25,050 nucleotides of DNA. It comes from JBBRMQ01 sp038230775. Lineage in GTDB: Bacteria > Acidobacteriota > Thermoanaerobaculia > Gp7-AA8. The stretch spans positions 1 through 25,050 of the forward strand of contig JBBRMQ010000032.1 in the NCBI GenBank assembly GCA_038230775.1, given 5' to 3'. Both the position numbers and the translations under genes were made by a program. The notes under the pieces were generated by a model. It was given only the letters and a program-made list of their open reading frames with translations. It was not told the DNA's origin and did no database searches. Shown in pieces: positions 9,019 to 16,072 of this stretch (positions are counted from its first letter, which is position 1; every line of letters starts with the position of its first letter).

Positions 9019-9024
9019 CCTTCT
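9019..9024 (-). promoter_or_regulatory. Ribosome binding site of the surface-protein gene
   Basis: AGAAGG on the minus strand ends four bases before the ATG at 9014. It supports this start. The 180 bases between here and the S9 pseudogene should hold the promoter, but no clear -35/-10 pair was found. Confidence 0.5.
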
Positions 9025-9158
9025 TCTTTGCCGTCTCTGGTGGGAGTTACGGCCTTTGACCTGAGTGATGAGGGGATGTGCGCGCTATCGTATTCCTTTG
9101 CCGCTCTCCGAGCGCGATGAAGTCTTGCCTCCGACGGTAGGGCTCGCCGTAGTGCCAG

Positions 9159-9173
9159 CGCGTCACTGACGCG
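9159..9173. repeat. Perfect palindrome beside the S9 duplication junction
   Basis: CGCGTCA C TGACGCG forms a seven-base stem. It sits in a compact cluster with a second palindrome (ACGTACGT at 9182-9189) and two GGTACG copies (9173-9178, 9199-9204). The homology to the intact S9 gene begins within the second GGTACG, so this element marks the recombination junction. Confidence 0.6.
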
Positions 9174-9197
9174 GTACGCCCACGTACGTCAGCCACC

Positions 9198-9717
9198 CGG
9201 TACGACCGAGATGGTGTCGTGGAAGAGCAAAGACGGCGCAGCGATCGAAGGCGTGCTGCACAAGCCCGCGAACTTCGACTCCGCGAAGAAGTATCCGCTC
9301 CTCGTCGTCATTCACGGCGGTCCGACCGCATCTCGCGCCCGGTGTTTGCGCCCGCGAACCCTACTATCCGATCGAAGCGTTCCTTGCGAAAGGCGCGGTC
9401 GTGCTGGAACCGAAATCTACGCCGATACCTCGCCGATCACCAACATTCGCAACGCAAAGACGCCGACGCTCATTCAGCATGGCGACAAGGACAAGCGCGT
9501 TCCGCCGCCGAACGCCTTCGAGCTGTATCGCGGATTGCAGGACGCCGGCGTCCCATCGCAACTGGTCCTCTACAACGGCTTCGGTCATCCGATCACCAAG
9601 CCGAAGTCGAACCGCGCCGTCCTGCAGCACAACCTCGACTGGTTCTCGCATTACATCTGGGGAGAGCCGATCCCGGCAGACTCACCGCTGCGCGGGAAAG
9701 AGGAGACGGAGGACTAA
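9198..9717 (+). pseudogene. Decayed copy of the S9 peptidase 3' end
   Basis: Bases 9198-9717 align with 2912-3749 of the intact S9 gene at about 95-97% identity. There is no 5' half. A 316-base internal deletion (equivalent to 3131-3446) joins the two parts at a shared CCGAA and removes the nucleophile motif GWSQGG. Two further single-base deletions of G lie in the equivalents of ACCGGCATC and AACCGCTAC. The total loss (318 bases) is a multiple of three, so an ATG at 9211 still reads to the original stop, giving 168 residues with about 28 out-of-frame residues in the middle. The Asp (HGDKDKRVP) and His (GFGH) motifs remain, but without the serine it cannot be an active peptidase. Homology stops at the stop codon itself. 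Nearly all substitutions against the intact gene are synonymous, so this copy probably diverged as a working gene before it broke. Confidence 0.9.
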
Positions 9718-9732
9718 GCCGGCACGGCCGGC
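9718..9732 (+). terminator. Hairpin directly after the S9 pseudogene stop
   Basis: GCCGGC ACG GCCGGC follows the TAA at 9715-9717 immediately. It could end transcription but has no T-tract. It may equally be a dispersed GC palindrome, since the related GGCCGGC...GCCGGCC occurs at 19905-19922. Confidence 0.35.
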
Positions 9733-9875
9733 AGCGCTGGTTGGCCAAGCCTCGGGCGCGAGTGCCGCCTGATTGTTTCTGCCGCGCAGACTCCCAGGCG
9801 AGCATTGAGCGCCTCCAGCTTCGAGAGCGCCTGCGCTCCAAGTTGGAAGAAGGTGGCTTGCAACGAAAAGACAGG

Positions 9876-12044
9876 TCAGTGCGATGCTGTGACATCGACG
9901 GTGGCAGAGCCCATCGGAGGGAGGAATGTCGAGGTACAGGTCTCCCCGGGTGGCGCGGCGAGAGCGTGAGTGTGGAGCGCTGCGCGATTTTCGAGGTTGA
10001 GGATGCACACCGCGTAGGACCCGGGCTCGAGTTGTGCGACCTGTATCTGTTGCCCTTCGCCGCTCGATGCGACGCGAGCGTTCCAGTCCCACGCAAGCCT
10101 TTCCAGCTGAAAGATCGCTCCCGCGTGCATGAGAAAGGGATCGCCGATTTTCGGGTTCCATCGAACCGTCAAGGTTCCGCCTTCCTGTTGGACATGGATC
10201 ACGATTGCTGGATCGCTCATCGCGGCGTGGAAGGATCGATACGCGAAGCCTGGTGCTGCGACAAACACGTCGACCTGGCGGCAGCCAGGCGCGAGAACAG
10301 TGACAAATTCGCCGTTTGCGTCCGTCGTGGCTCTCATGACTTGGGGGGCGAAGACATCGGTTGGGACCGCGACAACCAGTGCACCGGGAACCGGCCCAAA
10401 CGAAGATACGATCCGGCCCTTGAGTTGACGGTTCGACATGACGACGAGATGGACAGGATCGGTATACCCTTCCTTCGGAAGCGTGACGTTTCGCGGCTCG
10501 CTTTCGATCAGGTATCCGCTGGCGTTGACGACGTAGGCGCCAGGCTGCAGCCCGTTCACGTAGAACGTCCCGTCGCGCTGCGGATGCAATTGAAGGGGCG
10601 AATCGCCGCCGATCACGTTCACGAACACGTCAAGCGCCGGTTTGCCCGAAGCGTCTACGACGTCACCTTCCAGAATCGTGCGCGGAACCTCGATGGGAGT
10701 GTCATCCTCGAGTTGGAGGTCGGCGATTTCCGCATGGATTCGAGGGGCGGCGGCGTCGACGGTGACGAGCCATCGATTGCTCTTCGGACCTGGGACGCCC
10801 ACACGGAATCCGCCATCATCGTCCGACGTCGTCTCGACCGTATGGGAATCAGGCGTGCTGCGGAACGTCAGTTGTGCGGCCAGCGGGTTCCCGCCGAGAG
10901 TGACGCGTCCGCGAATCGTGCGCGCGTCCAGCGAGAGAGCCACATGTTGGTCGTCTTCCACATCCAAGGTTCGGCGCAGCCATGTTTCCTCACTCGACGG
11001 GCCGACCGTCAACTGATATGGACCGGCTGGCAAGCCACGAAATTCTGCTTCTCCGGAGATCGCGGAGGGAATCGAGGCGACAGACTCCGATCGACTCGCA
11101 GAGAGGGCCCGATCCAGCATGACCGTCCAGCGGCCTCCTCCGGGAGCCAGAGCGGGAGCGATCACGATCGATAACGTCTTCAGACGTTGAACGATCAACG
11201 GGTCGTGAAGCCGCGTCTCTTTATTCGCGGAGACATCGACGTTGATTCGACGCGACACCATGCCTCCGCCGCGCGCGATGAGGACGTATTGGCCCGGCGC
11301 CAAGCCGTCGACGTGAAAGAAACCCCGAGCATCCGCCCGCGCTTTCAACGATGGCAAGGGTTTCGAGACTCCACCGACGTCGGCCGGAACGGCGGTGATG
11401 ATGATGTCCGCCAACCTGACCGAAGCATCGCGCTCGGCGGCAACCTCACCGACCGCTGCCGAGCCGCGCCGCACAACGATTTGTCCCCAGTCGAGTGTCT
11501 TCCCCGTTGGAACGGACTGACCCCAGAGGTACCGGGTCACGTGTCCCGGCACGTGGAGGCGAAAATCGAGCGTGCCGGCTGGAACGCGGCAGACGAACCG
11601 GCCTTCGTCAAAGGTGAGCGTCTCAGTGACTGGAATCGTTGTATTGGGAGGAACAAATTCGAGGGTGGCTGACCGCAATGCCGCCAGGTCGGAGAGAGCG
11701 ACGGCGCCAGTCAGAGTCGCTGCTGGCCAAACCGGAACAGTTACCTGGTTTGATTGGCCGTCTCGCACCACGAAAAACTGCGGTGGATGCCAGACGCCGT
11801 CGCCTTCGACGACGACTTGCCACTCCGCAGCGGTCAGATCCACGGTCGTGGCGTTCTTTCCCGCCGCGATCCGGGCACTAACGACGAATGGCAATTGTCC
11901 GGGAAGCGAATTCTTCGACGTGAGTATGAGCGTTACTGGCTCGTTGAAATCGCCGCCTTGATGCGCGAGCCTGAGTTCGACGGGATCGCCTCGCAACGTG
12001 GATCCAAGCAGGAACGCGATGGCGGCGAGCGGGGAGCTTTTCAC
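9876..12044 (-). CDS. Carboxypeptidase-regulatory-like multi-Ig-fold secreted protein
   Basis: A complete 722-residue protein with a GTG start at 12044, 42 bases after the stop of the eight-cysteine gene and in the same frame; no in-frame start exists between them. A short hydrophobic N-terminus (LAAIAFLLGSTL) suggests export. The rest is a chain of beta-sandwich modules. Regulatory-like units begin near residues 373 (TIRGRVTLGGNPLAAQLTF), 455 (TILEGDVVDASGKPALDVFV) and 537 (RQLKGRIVSSFGPVPGALVV), each with a later DANGEF/DDGGFRV/RDGTFYV strand and a LAPGQYVLIA or LQPGAYVVNA strand. There is no peptidase domain and no catalytic motif. Such modules usually mediate binding or structure at the surface. 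It is paired with the gene at 12087 just as the protein at 1-1185 is paired with the one at 1182. Function unknown. Confidence 0.85.
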   Translation of the reverse strand: MKSSPLAAIAFLLGSTLRGDPVELRLAHQGGDFNEPVTLILTSKNSLPGQLPFVVSARIAAGKNATTVDLTAAEWQVVVEGDGVWHPPQFFVVRDGQSNQVTVPVWPAATLTGAVALSDLAALRSATLEFVPPNTTIPVTETLTFDEGRFVCRVPAGTLDFRLHVPGHVTRYLWGQSVPTGKTLDWGQIVVRRGSAAVGEVAAERDASVRLADIIITAVPADVGGVSKPLPSLKARADARGFFHVDGLAPGQYVLIARGGGMVSRRINVDVSANKETRLHDPLIVQRLKTLSIVIAPALAPGGGRWTVMLDRALSASRSESVASIPSAISGEAEFRGLPAGPYQLTVGPSSEETWLRRTLDVEDDQHVALSLDARTIRGRVTLGGNPLAAQLTFRSTPDSHTVETTSDDDGGFRVGVPGPKSNRWLVTVDAAAPRIHAEIADLQLEDDTPIEVPRTILEGDVVDASGKPALDVFVNVIGGDSPLQLHPQRDGTFYVNGLQPGAYVVNASGYLIESEPRNVTLPKEGYTDPVHLVVMSNRQLKGRIVSSFGPVPGALVVAVPTDVFAPQVMRATTDANGEFVTVLAPGCRQVDVFVAAPGFAYRSFHAAMSDPAIVIHVQQEGGTLTVRWNPKIGDPFLMHAGAIFQLERLAWDWNARVASSGEGQQIQVAQLEPGSYAVCILNLENRAALHTHALAAPPGETCTSTFLPPMGSATVDVTASH

Positions 12045-12086
12045 GACAGGAAGAGCTTCACGACGGTACGGGCCGCAACGCGACTC

Positions 12087-12449
12087 TTACCTGAACGACT
12101 TGAAGTCACAGTATCCCTTCGTGGCAAACGTCGACGTGTCGCATTGACAGGAAGCCGTATAGTACGCCTTCGCGCATCTCTTCTCGTACCGCTGAGTCCT
12201 CGCGTTCCAAGTCTCATCGACCGTCACGCAGTAGCCACCCATCGAGCCCGCCACCGAGCAGTAGAAGGCGTTCGCACCGATGCTCCCATTGCAAACTACG
12301 TCGGTTGTACCTTCGCAAGGATCGCCGCCTGTAGGATTCTGAAGCAGATCGTAGTAGAGCTGCTGCGCGCTGGCGGTCGGTGAAGCAATCACGAAAACGC
12401 AGATCATGACGAACAGCGGGATCATAGAAGCGCTAGCGAGTTTTCGCAT
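12087..12449 (-). CDS. Small secreted eight-cysteine protein (copy 2)
   Basis: A 120-residue protein with a signal peptide of about 29 residues ending ASA/QQ. The mature part has eight cysteines (DPCEG, VVCNG, FYCSV, GYCVT, KRCAK, SCQC, YCDF), which suggests up to four disulfides, and many aromatic residues. It ends with basic residues. Upstream, an AAGGAAGGGAGG purine stretch precedes the ATG and may serve as the ribosome binding site. It lies 42 bases before the regulatory-like gene on the same strand, probably in one transcript. Direct similarity to the eight-cysteine protein at 1182-1520 is limited to size, signal peptide, cysteine count and gene position. I do not recognise a named family. 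Confidence 0.75.
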   Translation of the reverse strand: MRKLASASMIPLFVMICVFVIASPTASAQQLYYDLLQNPTGGDPCEGTTDVVCNGSIGANAFYCSVAGSMGGYCVTVDETWNARTQRYEKRCAKAYYTASCQCDTSTFATKGYCDFKSFR

Positions 12450-12740
12450 CGTCCGGCCCTCCCTTCCTTGAAACTTTACTGAACAATAGAATACGGAATT
12501 AGTGCATTACGGAGTAAGCAATACTACTTTTTCCTTCCCCGGTGTCAAGCGTCTCGCGGTTCTTGAAGGAGCTCGATCCGTGGGTCTGGCGGTGACCCAA
12601 ACGCACAGCCATGACGATCACATAGGCGTTTTTTCCGTACATCCACGGCGCGCCGAGCGCTTCACCGTAAACATGAACGACGCCGACTCGATCACCCGCC
12701 CTCGACTGCCGAGGTCGCGACCGCGCGATTGTGAAGTTCG

Positions 12741-13604
12741 CTATGGCTGCCGGCGCTCCGAACCGCCGAACTCCGCCCACATCGCACGCGAGATCTGTGC
12801 GATGACTCTGTCCGCGCGCTCGACCGTGGCGTAGCCGCGCGTCAGGACGACGAGGATGTACGCCGAACCGTCGGGCCGGTAGACGATGCCGGAGTCATGC
12901 GCGAAGTTCGTCAGGCTCCCGGTTTTGTGCGCTACGTGTGTGCCGGGCGGCAGGCCTGCCGGAATGCCGCTGTTGAACTCCTGCGCGGACAGAATCTCGA
13001 GCATCTGCTTCGCGCCCGGCGCGTCGGGCAGCGCTCGAAACACCTTCATCAAGCCGTTTGCGGTCGTCGTGTTGTTCATGCCGTGGTCGAACGCCTTCTG
13101 GTCTTCGACGCCTCGCAGTACATGCACTTCATCTGCGCCGATCCGGTTCATGATCGACATCACGCGCGGCGCGCCGACGAGTTCGATGACATTGTCCGTC
13201 GCGAGATTCGAGCTGCGGTCGATCATGTGCCGCAAGAGCGCTTCGAGCGGCATGTCGCGTCCGACCCACGTGTAGACCTCCGCATCGGAGTCATCGGCCG
13301 GATCGCACGAGAATTTCGAGCCGTCGTAGATGCTCGTGAACTCGTTGTGCACGTGCACCGGCTGATCGAGCCGCAGCTCGCTGCGCGAGACGGCCTCGAA
13401 GACGGCCATCATCACCGGCAACTTCATCGTGCTTCCGGCGTGAAAGGACTCATGCTCGTCGCGCTGCATCGTGCGGCCGTCACGCAGATCGTAAAAGGCG
13501 ACGGCGATCGTTTTTCCGTGCTGCTTTTTGATGATGCTTTCGACGGTGGGCGTGGTTGTGGCGCAACCGATCATCAGCACGAGTCCAAGATACGAGAACT
13601 TCAT
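12741..13604 (-). CDS. Class A beta-lactamase-like serine hydrolase, probable lipoprotein
   Basis: A 287-residue protein with the class A signature set: Ser58-Thr-Met-Lys61 (SxxK, nucleophile), Ser131-Ser-Asn133 (SxN), Glu167 in the omega loop, and Lys227-Thr-Gly-Ser230 (KTG). Length fits the family. The N-terminus MKFSYLGLVLMIGC has a plausible but imperfect lipobox, so it may be a membrane-anchored lipoprotein facing the periplasm. The omega loop reads VEDQKAFDHGMNNTTTA, so the position of Asn170 in standard numbering is Ala instead of the ExxLN pattern. Such enzymes hydrolyse beta-lactams; activity and spectrum cannot be read from sequence. It has no clear Shine-Dalgarno sequence and lies 54 bases after the ABC permease fragment on the same strand. 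Confidence 0.88.
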   Translation of the reverse strand: MKFSYLGLVLMIGCATTTPTVESIIKKQHGKTIAVAFYDLRDGRTMQRDEHESFHAGSTMKLPVMMAVFEAVSRSELRLDQPVHVHNEFTSIYDGSKFSCDPADDSDAEVYTWVGRDMPLEALLRHMIDRSSNLATDNVIELVGAPRVMSIMNRIGADEVHVLRGVEDQKAFDHGMNNTTTANGLMKVFRALPDAPGAKQMLEILSAQEFNSGIPAGLPPGTHVAHKTGSLTNFAHDSGIVYRPDGSAYILVVLTRGYATVERADRVIAQISRAMWAEFGGSERRQP

Positions 13605-13658
13605 GGCGTGATTATCACTCGCGGTGACGCGCCGTGCGCGGTCTCAACAAGAAGGGGC

Positions 13659-14588
13659 TCACACCCACCGGAACCGTTTCACTGCAAACACGAACGACAA
13701 TACGGCCCACGTTGCCAGCACGATCACGCCCGTCGCTTCTCCGGCAAGCGTCGCGCCGTCGTTGAAGACTCCGCGCAAGATTCGGATCAATGGTGACAGC
13801 GGCAGCACGATGACCGCCTTCTGAATCCAGAGCGGCGCGCTGTCCAGGCGGAAATAGACGCCGGACAGCATCATCATCGGAAAGAAAGCCAGGTTCGACA
13901 CCGCGCCGTACGTCTCCACCGTCGAGGCGAAACTCGACAGCGCGAATCCCATCGCGATGAACGTCGCCGTTCCAAACACGACGAACGCGGCGAACAACAG
14001 ATACGAGCCCTGATTCGTGATTCGGAAACCGAGCCACGCCGCGATGAGCAGCAGAATCGTCTGCAGCGTCACCGAGGTCACGCGCTGCAGAATTGGCCGC
14101 CGAGGAACACCCATTTGGGCAGAGGCGTGACCGGCGAGTCGCCGGTATTTTCCTTTCTCGCGATACGCAACCGTCACCATGCCCAACGCGAACAATCCGG
14201 TACTGAGCAGATTCAGTCCGATCAACCCCGGCACCAGGAACGCGGCGTAATTCGTGTACTTCATGTGTCCCGGACTCTCGATCACCACCGGAATTCGCTC
14301 CGGTTCCGGCGCGCCGCTCACGCGCGCCTGCGCGATGAGAAACGGCTGGCTGGCCGCCAGCGAGATCACCTGCCCCTGCACGATCAGGTAGCTGTTCAAC
14401 CGCATGCGATACCCGTCGCCGATCGCCTCGATCTTCGCGGTCGTCTCGCCCTTCTTCCATCGCGCTTCCGCGACCGCCGGCGGCAGTGTCTCGACGCGCA
14501 GATGCGATTCTTCGAGCGCCTTCAGGAACGCCAGGTCGCGCGCGCTCTCCATCGGCGGCGCTTCGGCTGGTCTCGCGCCGTCCGTCAT
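13659..14588 (-). pseudogene. ABC-2 type transporter permease lacking its N-terminal membrane helix
   Basis: A 309-residue frame matching ABC-2 type permeases from the extracytoplasmic domain onward. It begins directly in soluble sequence (LAFLKALEESHLRVETLPPA, WKKGETTAKIEA) that in full-length relatives follows the first membrane helix. The hallmark NYAAFLVPGLIGLNL helix and four more membrane helices follow, ending in AVKRFRWV as in intact proteins. About 60 N-terminal residues with membrane helix 1 are therefore missing. Its ATG lies only eight bases from the start of the divergent gene at 14597, leaving no room for a promoter or an upstream partner ATPase. ABC-2 permeases usually follow their ATPase gene; here a matching N-terminal ATPase fragment lies on the other strand at 21577. 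It is probably a non-functional remnant, but a truncated product cannot be excluded. Confidence 0.7.
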
Positions 14589-14596
14589 ACAATGAG

Positions 14597-15880
14597 TTGC
14601 TGCATCCCCGAATCATCCGACGTTTTCTCGCCGTGGCGTCAGGGCTCGCGCTCGTTGCTTTCGTCTGCCTGATCGTCGTTCCGTATTTGTTGAGCACTCG
14701 CGATCGCCGCTTTCAGAAGCGGACCGTGGACCTCGCGACCATTCGCTGTTCTCTCGACGATTACGCTGCCGAACATGGCGTCTATCCAGTTGCGGACTCG
14801 ATCGAACAGTTGAAGGACCGGCTCGTTCGAAAGGATGGCTCGCCGATTCCGATTCACGATCCCTGGAACCGGGCCGCCAAGTTGCCGATGCTGGATCCGT
14901 GGGGACGGCCATGGATCATTCACGTCACACCGCTCCATTACACGCTTCGGACCCTGGGCGCGGACGGCAAACTCGATCCCGATCCCCCGCGGGGAGGTTT
15001 GCTCAGCACGGAGTCTCCCGATCGGGACACGATCATCGTCGACGGGCGCGCGCTGCAGCATCCATGGAACTTTGGCGGCGGCGGTGACGAAGGAGGATCC
15101 GGCAGCATCGTGTCCCTCGGCGCCGGTCGGGACGCGGGCGAGATCATCTTCGACGCGCCGATCAATGTGATGCAGGGAGGACGGCTCGTCGCGTCGCTTC
15201 CCGAAGCTTCGTCGCGATTTGAAGCTCCGGCGGGAGAGTACCAATTGAGGATTCGATCGGACGGGCCGTACCGGTTCGAGAGCGTGACCATCGAGAGTGG
15301 AAAGATTCTCTTCAACCCGCCGGGCGTCCCCTGGAGCGGGCGGCCGGAGCTGCCCGATCTCGAAGCGAAGCCTCGCAGGTTCAGTTCAACCGGCGGCGGC
15401 AATGAGGGGGTCCACTTCGTTCTGCTTCCCCGAGGGCGGCCGAGTTACGACTATCCGGCGTTCGTTCTCCGGGGAAACGGATGGCGCGAGGAGCTGGAGC
15501 CATCCGACACGGTGATCGGATTCGGCGTGCCGGCTGGTCAATACGAGCTGTCTGTTCGACTGACGAATCAGGTTCGCACACTTGGGACCTTCAAAGCTGA
15601 ACACGGGAAGTGGACGTCCTACGACATTCCGGTTTCATGGGGAGATGTCCACGTGAGCCTCGACGGTCCGGTCGAAATCCACGAAGCGACGGTCGCCGGA
15701 TGGTCGGCGGTCGTTCGCATGGACGCCCAAATCGTCGCGCGCACAGAATACTTTCCCGACGTGTTCTTCCTGACGCCCGGCCGATACGCACTCGACCTGC
15801 TTCACGATGGGCATGTGCGCTCGACGCGACAATTGCAAGTCGATGCGGCATCCGAGCAGTGGATCGCGCTGAAGGAATGA
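14597..15880 (+). CDS. Membrane-anchored GspG-like pseudopilin domain fused to Ig-like modules
   Basis: I place the start at TTG 14597, giving 427 residues; an ATG or GTG further upstream would run into the opposite-strand permease, and starting later would cut the membrane helix. There is no clear ribosome binding site, so the start is uncertain. Residues about 10-32 (FLAVASGLALVAFVCLIVV) form one membrane helix. Residues about 40-125 match the C-terminal domain of type II secretion major pseudopilins: DLATIRCSLDDYAAEHGVYP, DPWGRPW and LGADGKLD. The prepilin peptidase motif (GFTLxE) is absent, so the helix should stay as an anchor. The remaining 300 residues are beta-rich modules with repeated turns (APAGEYQLRI, VPAGQYELSV, LTPGRYALDL), like the regulatory-like proteins nearby. 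Role unknown. Confidence 0.72.
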   Translation: MLHPRIIRRFLAVASGLALVAFVCLIVVPYLLSTRDRRFQKRTVDLATIRCSLDDYAAEHGVYPVADSIEQLKDRLVRKDGSPIPIHDPWNRAAKLPMLDPWGRPWIIHVTPLHYTLRTLGADGKLDPDPPRGGLLSTESPDRDTIIVDGRALQHPWNFGGGGDEGGSGSIVSLGAGRDAGEIIFDAPINVMQGGRLVASLPEASSRFEAPAGEYQLRIRSDGPYRFESVTIESGKILFNPPGVPWSGRPELPDLEAKPRRFSSTGGGNEGVHFVLLPRGRPSYDYPAFVLRGNGWREELEPSDTVIGFGVPAGQYELSVRLTNQVRTLGTFKAEHGKWTSYDIPVSWGDVHVSLDGPVEIHEATVAGWSAVVRMDAQIVARTEYFPDVFFLTPGRYALDLLHDGHVRSTRQLQVDAASEQWIALKE

Positions 15881-16059
15881 CTGTGATTCCAGGCTGATTC
15901 GCCTGCGCCACGAGACGCGAGGCTCGGGAGTAAGTCTTGCGGCCGCCGCACTCCAGACTCACGGCGAAACGCTTTCGGAGTGCGGATCACCACTCGTCGA
16001 ACGGCCGGCCGTTTTCCATCCGATGTAGTATTCATTTCACATCGTCCAACTCGGAAAGT

Positions 16060-16066
16060 GAGGAAA
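16060..16066 (+). promoter_or_regulatory. Ribosome binding site that fixes the M4 protease start
   Basis: GAGGAAA lies six bases before the ATG at 16073. The reading frame is open 31 codons further upstream to an ATG at 15980, but that extension is basic, precedes the signal peptide and has no ribosome binding site, so 16073 is preferred. Confidence 0.7.
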
Positions 16067-16072
16067 CGTCCC

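Noticed and set aside
9219..11174. Plus-strand 651-codon open frame spanning the S9 pseudogene and the regulatory-like gene
   Set aside because: It crosses a pseudogene in the wrong frame and then runs antisense to a gene with repeated regulatory-like modules; composition is that of a shadow.
12499..12780. Minus-strand frame downstream of the beta-lactamase that reads VYGEAL...YVIVMAVRLG
   Set aside because: It faintly recalls the last strand of class A lactamases (YILVVLTRG), so a decayed second copy was considered, but the match is too short, overlaps the real gene end in another frame and lacks any catalytic motif.
12897..13796. Plus-strand open frame opposite the beta-lactamase-like gene
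   Set aside because: The minus frame carries SxxK, SxN and KTG motifs; the plus frame shows none and has a shadow-like composition.
15980..16072. Upstream extension of the M4 protease to an ATG at 15980
   Set aside because: The extra 31 residues are basic and precede the signal peptide, and there is no ribosome binding site there; GAGGAAA before 16073 supports the shorter form.
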